Part shown: piece after piece, positions 62,152 to 64,000 of the stretch
Layout: each line of letters starts with the position of its first letter
Position numbering within the stretch: the stretch's first letter is position 1
Origin: VYFG01 sp965221795
GTDB lineage: Bacteria; Pseudomonadota; Gammaproteobacteria; Arenicellales; Poriferihabitantaceae
Direction of reading: 5' to 3'
Assembly (NCBI GenBank): GCA_965221795.1
Contig: OZ244914.1
Span: 1,426,001 to 1,490,000 of the forward strand
Length of the DNA: 64,000 nt
Notes under the pieces: generated by a model
Seen by the model: only the letters and a program-made list of their open reading frames with translations
What the model was told of the DNA's origin: nothing
Database searches by the model: none
Made by a program: the position numbers and the translations under genes

Positions 62152-63795
62152 TCATTGATCCAGGAACCGATTGAGGACATTCCGCGTCACCTGCGTCACA
62201 CCGGAATCATTACGAAGCAGGCCAGCGACCCATTCGGTGGTGCCGGCATTGAATACCTGACCCGTGCCCCGGGTAAAGCTGACCACCATGCCTGCCCCCC
62301 GGTCCACCTGGGACAAGATATGCGGGTCCGCGGAGCCATACACCTGACGGGCCACAAAGTACGCATCCGCATCCCCGACAAATCGTGTCTCCTCGTTCCC
62401 ATCATACCGGTCTTCCCGGAGCCTGGCAAAGCCGAGGGCGAGTATTTGCAGGTCGTCCGGGAGCGTAGAGCTGGAGATGGGTGTAGGCAACCCATTCTCA
62501 ATCCGGTATTCCAGCCCATCGACCTCGTAGCCAAAGATTCGGCTGTTGGCACCGAGGAGATCGCCGTAGCCGAGCCCACAACCCTGCAGTGCCCAATGTT
62601 CCGGTCGGAATACTGTAAACCCGCCCGCACCATGGCGGGCTAATCCCCCCCAGCCGGCATAGACACCCCGGCTGCCATCCAGGCCAAAGGTGGCATGGCC
62701 CGGTCGGTTCACTTCCGGGGACTCCCAGATGTTGGTGGTGAGATGGCGGGATGCACTGTGGTACATGGGGTCATCGTCACGGCACCGATACTTGTGGCAA
62801 ATCTGCGACTGGCCCTCCTCTTCCATCCGCACCTGCCAGAAAAAATTGCCGGCGAAACGGGCGATACGGCCGCCCTCCTCCACAAACTGGTCGACCGCAT
62901 CACGCATCTTCCAACTCCAGTACTCATCATGGCCGACAATCGTTGCACAACGATAACCGGACAGGATCTCCGGTCGATAATGGAGGTCCAACTGGGTGAC
63001 CACATCCAGGGAATAGCCCATTACCTCAGCCCAATGGAAGAAGTGCCGTTCATAGCTTGCCCACCCGGCCGAGGCAAATTTTTTCGAATACCCTCGGTTC
63101 CAGGCCCATTCCATATGGGGATACCGCACTGGACTACCCATCTCCGGCGGGGATGACGGCAGGGTGCGGGGCGCATCGACCGGCAGGGTGATGAACCCGC
63201 GGGCAAACGGACGCAGACGCGACAGTTGGGCAGAAAACCGGTTGCACTGTGGGTCGACCACACCCTCATAGTGATTGGACCCACCCCAGTCATTATACGC
63301 AAGCCAGGTGCAATCTGCGGTAATCAGGAGTAACCGCTTCGGATTGGGACAGGAGGGTCGAACCACAAAAAGATGCTGTGCGCCACCACCGGGCTCGCGG
63401 CGACCGGTCGGTCGAACCGTAATCCGGTACACCCCACTTTGCCAACTGGCATCCGTCCTCACCCGGGCCAGTACAGGCCAATGGCAGCCGTGGACAGACG
63501 CATCTTGCGGGGTGTCTTCCCAGACTGCCGGTTGGTGGGCCAGTGTGGTCATGCGGGCACCATTGAGGCCACAGCGTCGAATGTCGATCGTTACCCGGTC
63601 TGCAGTGGAAATCCCATACACGAACACGTCCTCCCCGGGTGAAACCGAAAATGGATCCGTGTAGCACCAGGTTTCGGGAATGTCTCCCGTCCCGTTCGGA
63701 AACTCATACCATTGGCGGTCATGAACTGGCCTGTCCAGTTCTCCCCGAACCAGGACGGTATGGTTTTGCGCATGGCGCATCAGCGATAACGACAT
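62152..63795 (-). CDS. N,N-dimethylformamidase large-subunit-like protein
   Basis: A 547-residue protein of the DMF-ase beta/large-subunit C-terminal family. TWLAYNDWGGSNHYEGV, VRYPHMEWAWNRGYSKKFAS, YRCATIVGHDEYWSWKMRDA (the conserved GHDEYW core), GGRIARFAGNFFWQVR, and GTGQVFNAGTTEWVAGL near the end. The characterised enzyme hydrolyses dimethylformamide with an Fe site; homologues act on unknown amides. The ATG at 63795 (MSLSLMRHAQNHTV) is taken as start; 63780 is possible. No small subunit gene is adjacent. Divergent from the CoA-transferase gene across 68 bp. Confidence 0.8.
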   Translation of the reverse strand: MSLSLMRHAQNHTVLVRGELDRPVHDRQWYEFPNGTGDIPETWCYTDPFSVSPGEDVFVYGISTADRVTIDIRRCGLNGARMTTLAHQPAVWEDTPQDASVHGCHWPVLARVRTDASWQSGVYRITVRPTGRREPGGGAQHLFVVRPSCPNPKRLLLITADCTWLAYNDWGGSNHYEGVVDPQCNRFSAQLSRLRPFARGFITLPVDAPRTLPSSPPEMGSPVRYPHMEWAWNRGYSKKFASAGWASYERHFFHWAEVMGYSLDVVTQLDLHYRPEILSGYRCATIVGHDEYWSWKMRDAVDQFVEEGGRIARFAGNFFWQVRMEEEGQSQICHKYRCRDDDPMYHSASRHLTTNIWESPEVNRPGHATFGLDGSRGVYAGWGGLARHGAGGFTVFRPEHWALQGCGLGYGDLLGANSRIFGYEVDGLEYRIENGLPTPISSSTLPDDLQILALGFARLREDRYDGNEETRFVGDADAYFVARQVYGSADPHILSQVDRGAGMVVSFTRGTGQVFNAGTTEWVAGLLRNDSGVTQVTRNVLNRFLDQ

Positions 63796-63863
63796 GGCAG
63801 TGCCGGTCAGTGGAATTCGTGCCAAATGTACCCTACATTTGTCCGAATGCAATTCATGATTCC

Positions 63864-64000
63864 ATGATCCAAATGAACGAAAGGCCTCTTGATGACCTGC
63901 GGGTATTGGATCTGGGGCATTATCTTGCTGGACCGCTGGTCGGAATGATGCTGGCGGATCTCGGGGCCGAGGTGATACGAATTGACCCACCCGGGGGACC
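63864..64000 (+). CDS. CaiB/BaiF-type CoA-transferase (family III), 5' part only
   Basis: The first 45 codons, leaving the window on the right: LDDLRVLDLGHYLAGPLVGM and MLADLGAEVIRIDPPGG, the N-terminal signature of family III CoA-transferases. The ATG at 63864 is used; 63873 (MNERPLDD) is an in-frame alternative. Such enzymes move CoA between carboxylic acids, for example in carnitine, oxalate or DMSP-related catabolism. Confidence 0.88.
   Translation, partial: MIQMNERPLDDLRVLDLGHYLAGPLVGMMLADLGAEVIRIDPPGG

Overview
The window looks like chromosomal DNA of a moderately GC-rich, aerobic marine gammaproteobacterium. Evidence for this is a complete cbb3 oxidase cluster with its copper-assembly genes, parC and purC of proteobacterial type, a DddP-type DMSP lyase, and catabolic genes for hydantoin-like, dimethylformamide-like and acylpyruvate-like compounds at both ends. 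The density of broken insertion sequences and half-deleted genes resembles genomes of host-associated (for example sponge-associated) bacteria in slow decay. That lifestyle is an inference; no rRNA or tRNA was found to fix the taxonomy.

Layout. 1-3.5 kb: a hydantoinase-type gene leaving the window, a secreted HNH-nuclease lipoprotein and a frameshifted inverse-autotransporter barrel. 3.5-7.2 kb: decay zone with an ISAs1 remnant, a broken ABC transporter truncated by an IS5-like remnant, and a small secreted protein. 7.3-9.7 kb: an IS5-family transposase gene split by a 1,632-bp element with perfect 26-bp terminal inverted repeats and an 8-bp target duplication, carrying a truncated DNA methyltransferase/T5orf172 fusion and two small genes. 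9.7-22.2 kb: an AlbA_2/Schlafen-type ATPase, then Yip1-ccoNOQP-(small membrane protein)-ccoGH-TauE/SafE, with ccoI and ccoS converging from the other strand. 22.5-27.4 kb: purC, parC, a DUF3750 gene and a YbaK-type deacylase.

27.5-35.2 kb is accessory: IS5 remnants, a tandem triplication of a coiled-coil/transmembrane gene with facing helix-turn-helix ORFs, a tyrosine-integrase remnant, and a minus-strand operon (TPR-like protein, phosphoribosyltransferase, RHH-DprA, HAD phosphatase, Cys-rich protein) that looks like a nucleotide-based defence system. 35.2-41.1 kb is ordinary metabolism and transport (ChaN-like, FAD oxidoreductase, EamA, thioredoxin-like, tartrate/malate dehydrogenase). 41.7-50.1 kb is an IS graveyard (IS110, IS66, IS1595, IS1634, IS5) with ParDE and AbiE toxin-antitoxin pairs and a two-gene unit broken by a 1,203-bp IS5 element.

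50.4-55.6 kb: dddP, an MFS transporter, a DUF4149 protein, a ThDP-dependent sulfopyruvate-decarboxylase-like enzyme and a PqiA-domain protein. 55.6-58.7 kb: IS5 and IS21 remnants, a truncated ScoMcrA-like N-terminus, a DUF4338-ISAs1 deletion derivative and an IS5-like deletion derivative. 58.7-64 kb: a TbpB-like lipoprotein, a fumarylacetoacetase-family enzyme, an exported amidohydrolase, a dimethylformamidase-like large subunit and the start of a CaiB-type CoA-transferase.

The genes act together as follows. The cco block builds and metallates a high-affinity terminal oxidase. The flanking catabolic genes suggest use of small nitrogenous and sulfonated marine organics. The accessory blocks are dominated by toxin-antitoxin and putative defence genes lying in IS-rich DNA, typical of a genomic-island turnover zone.
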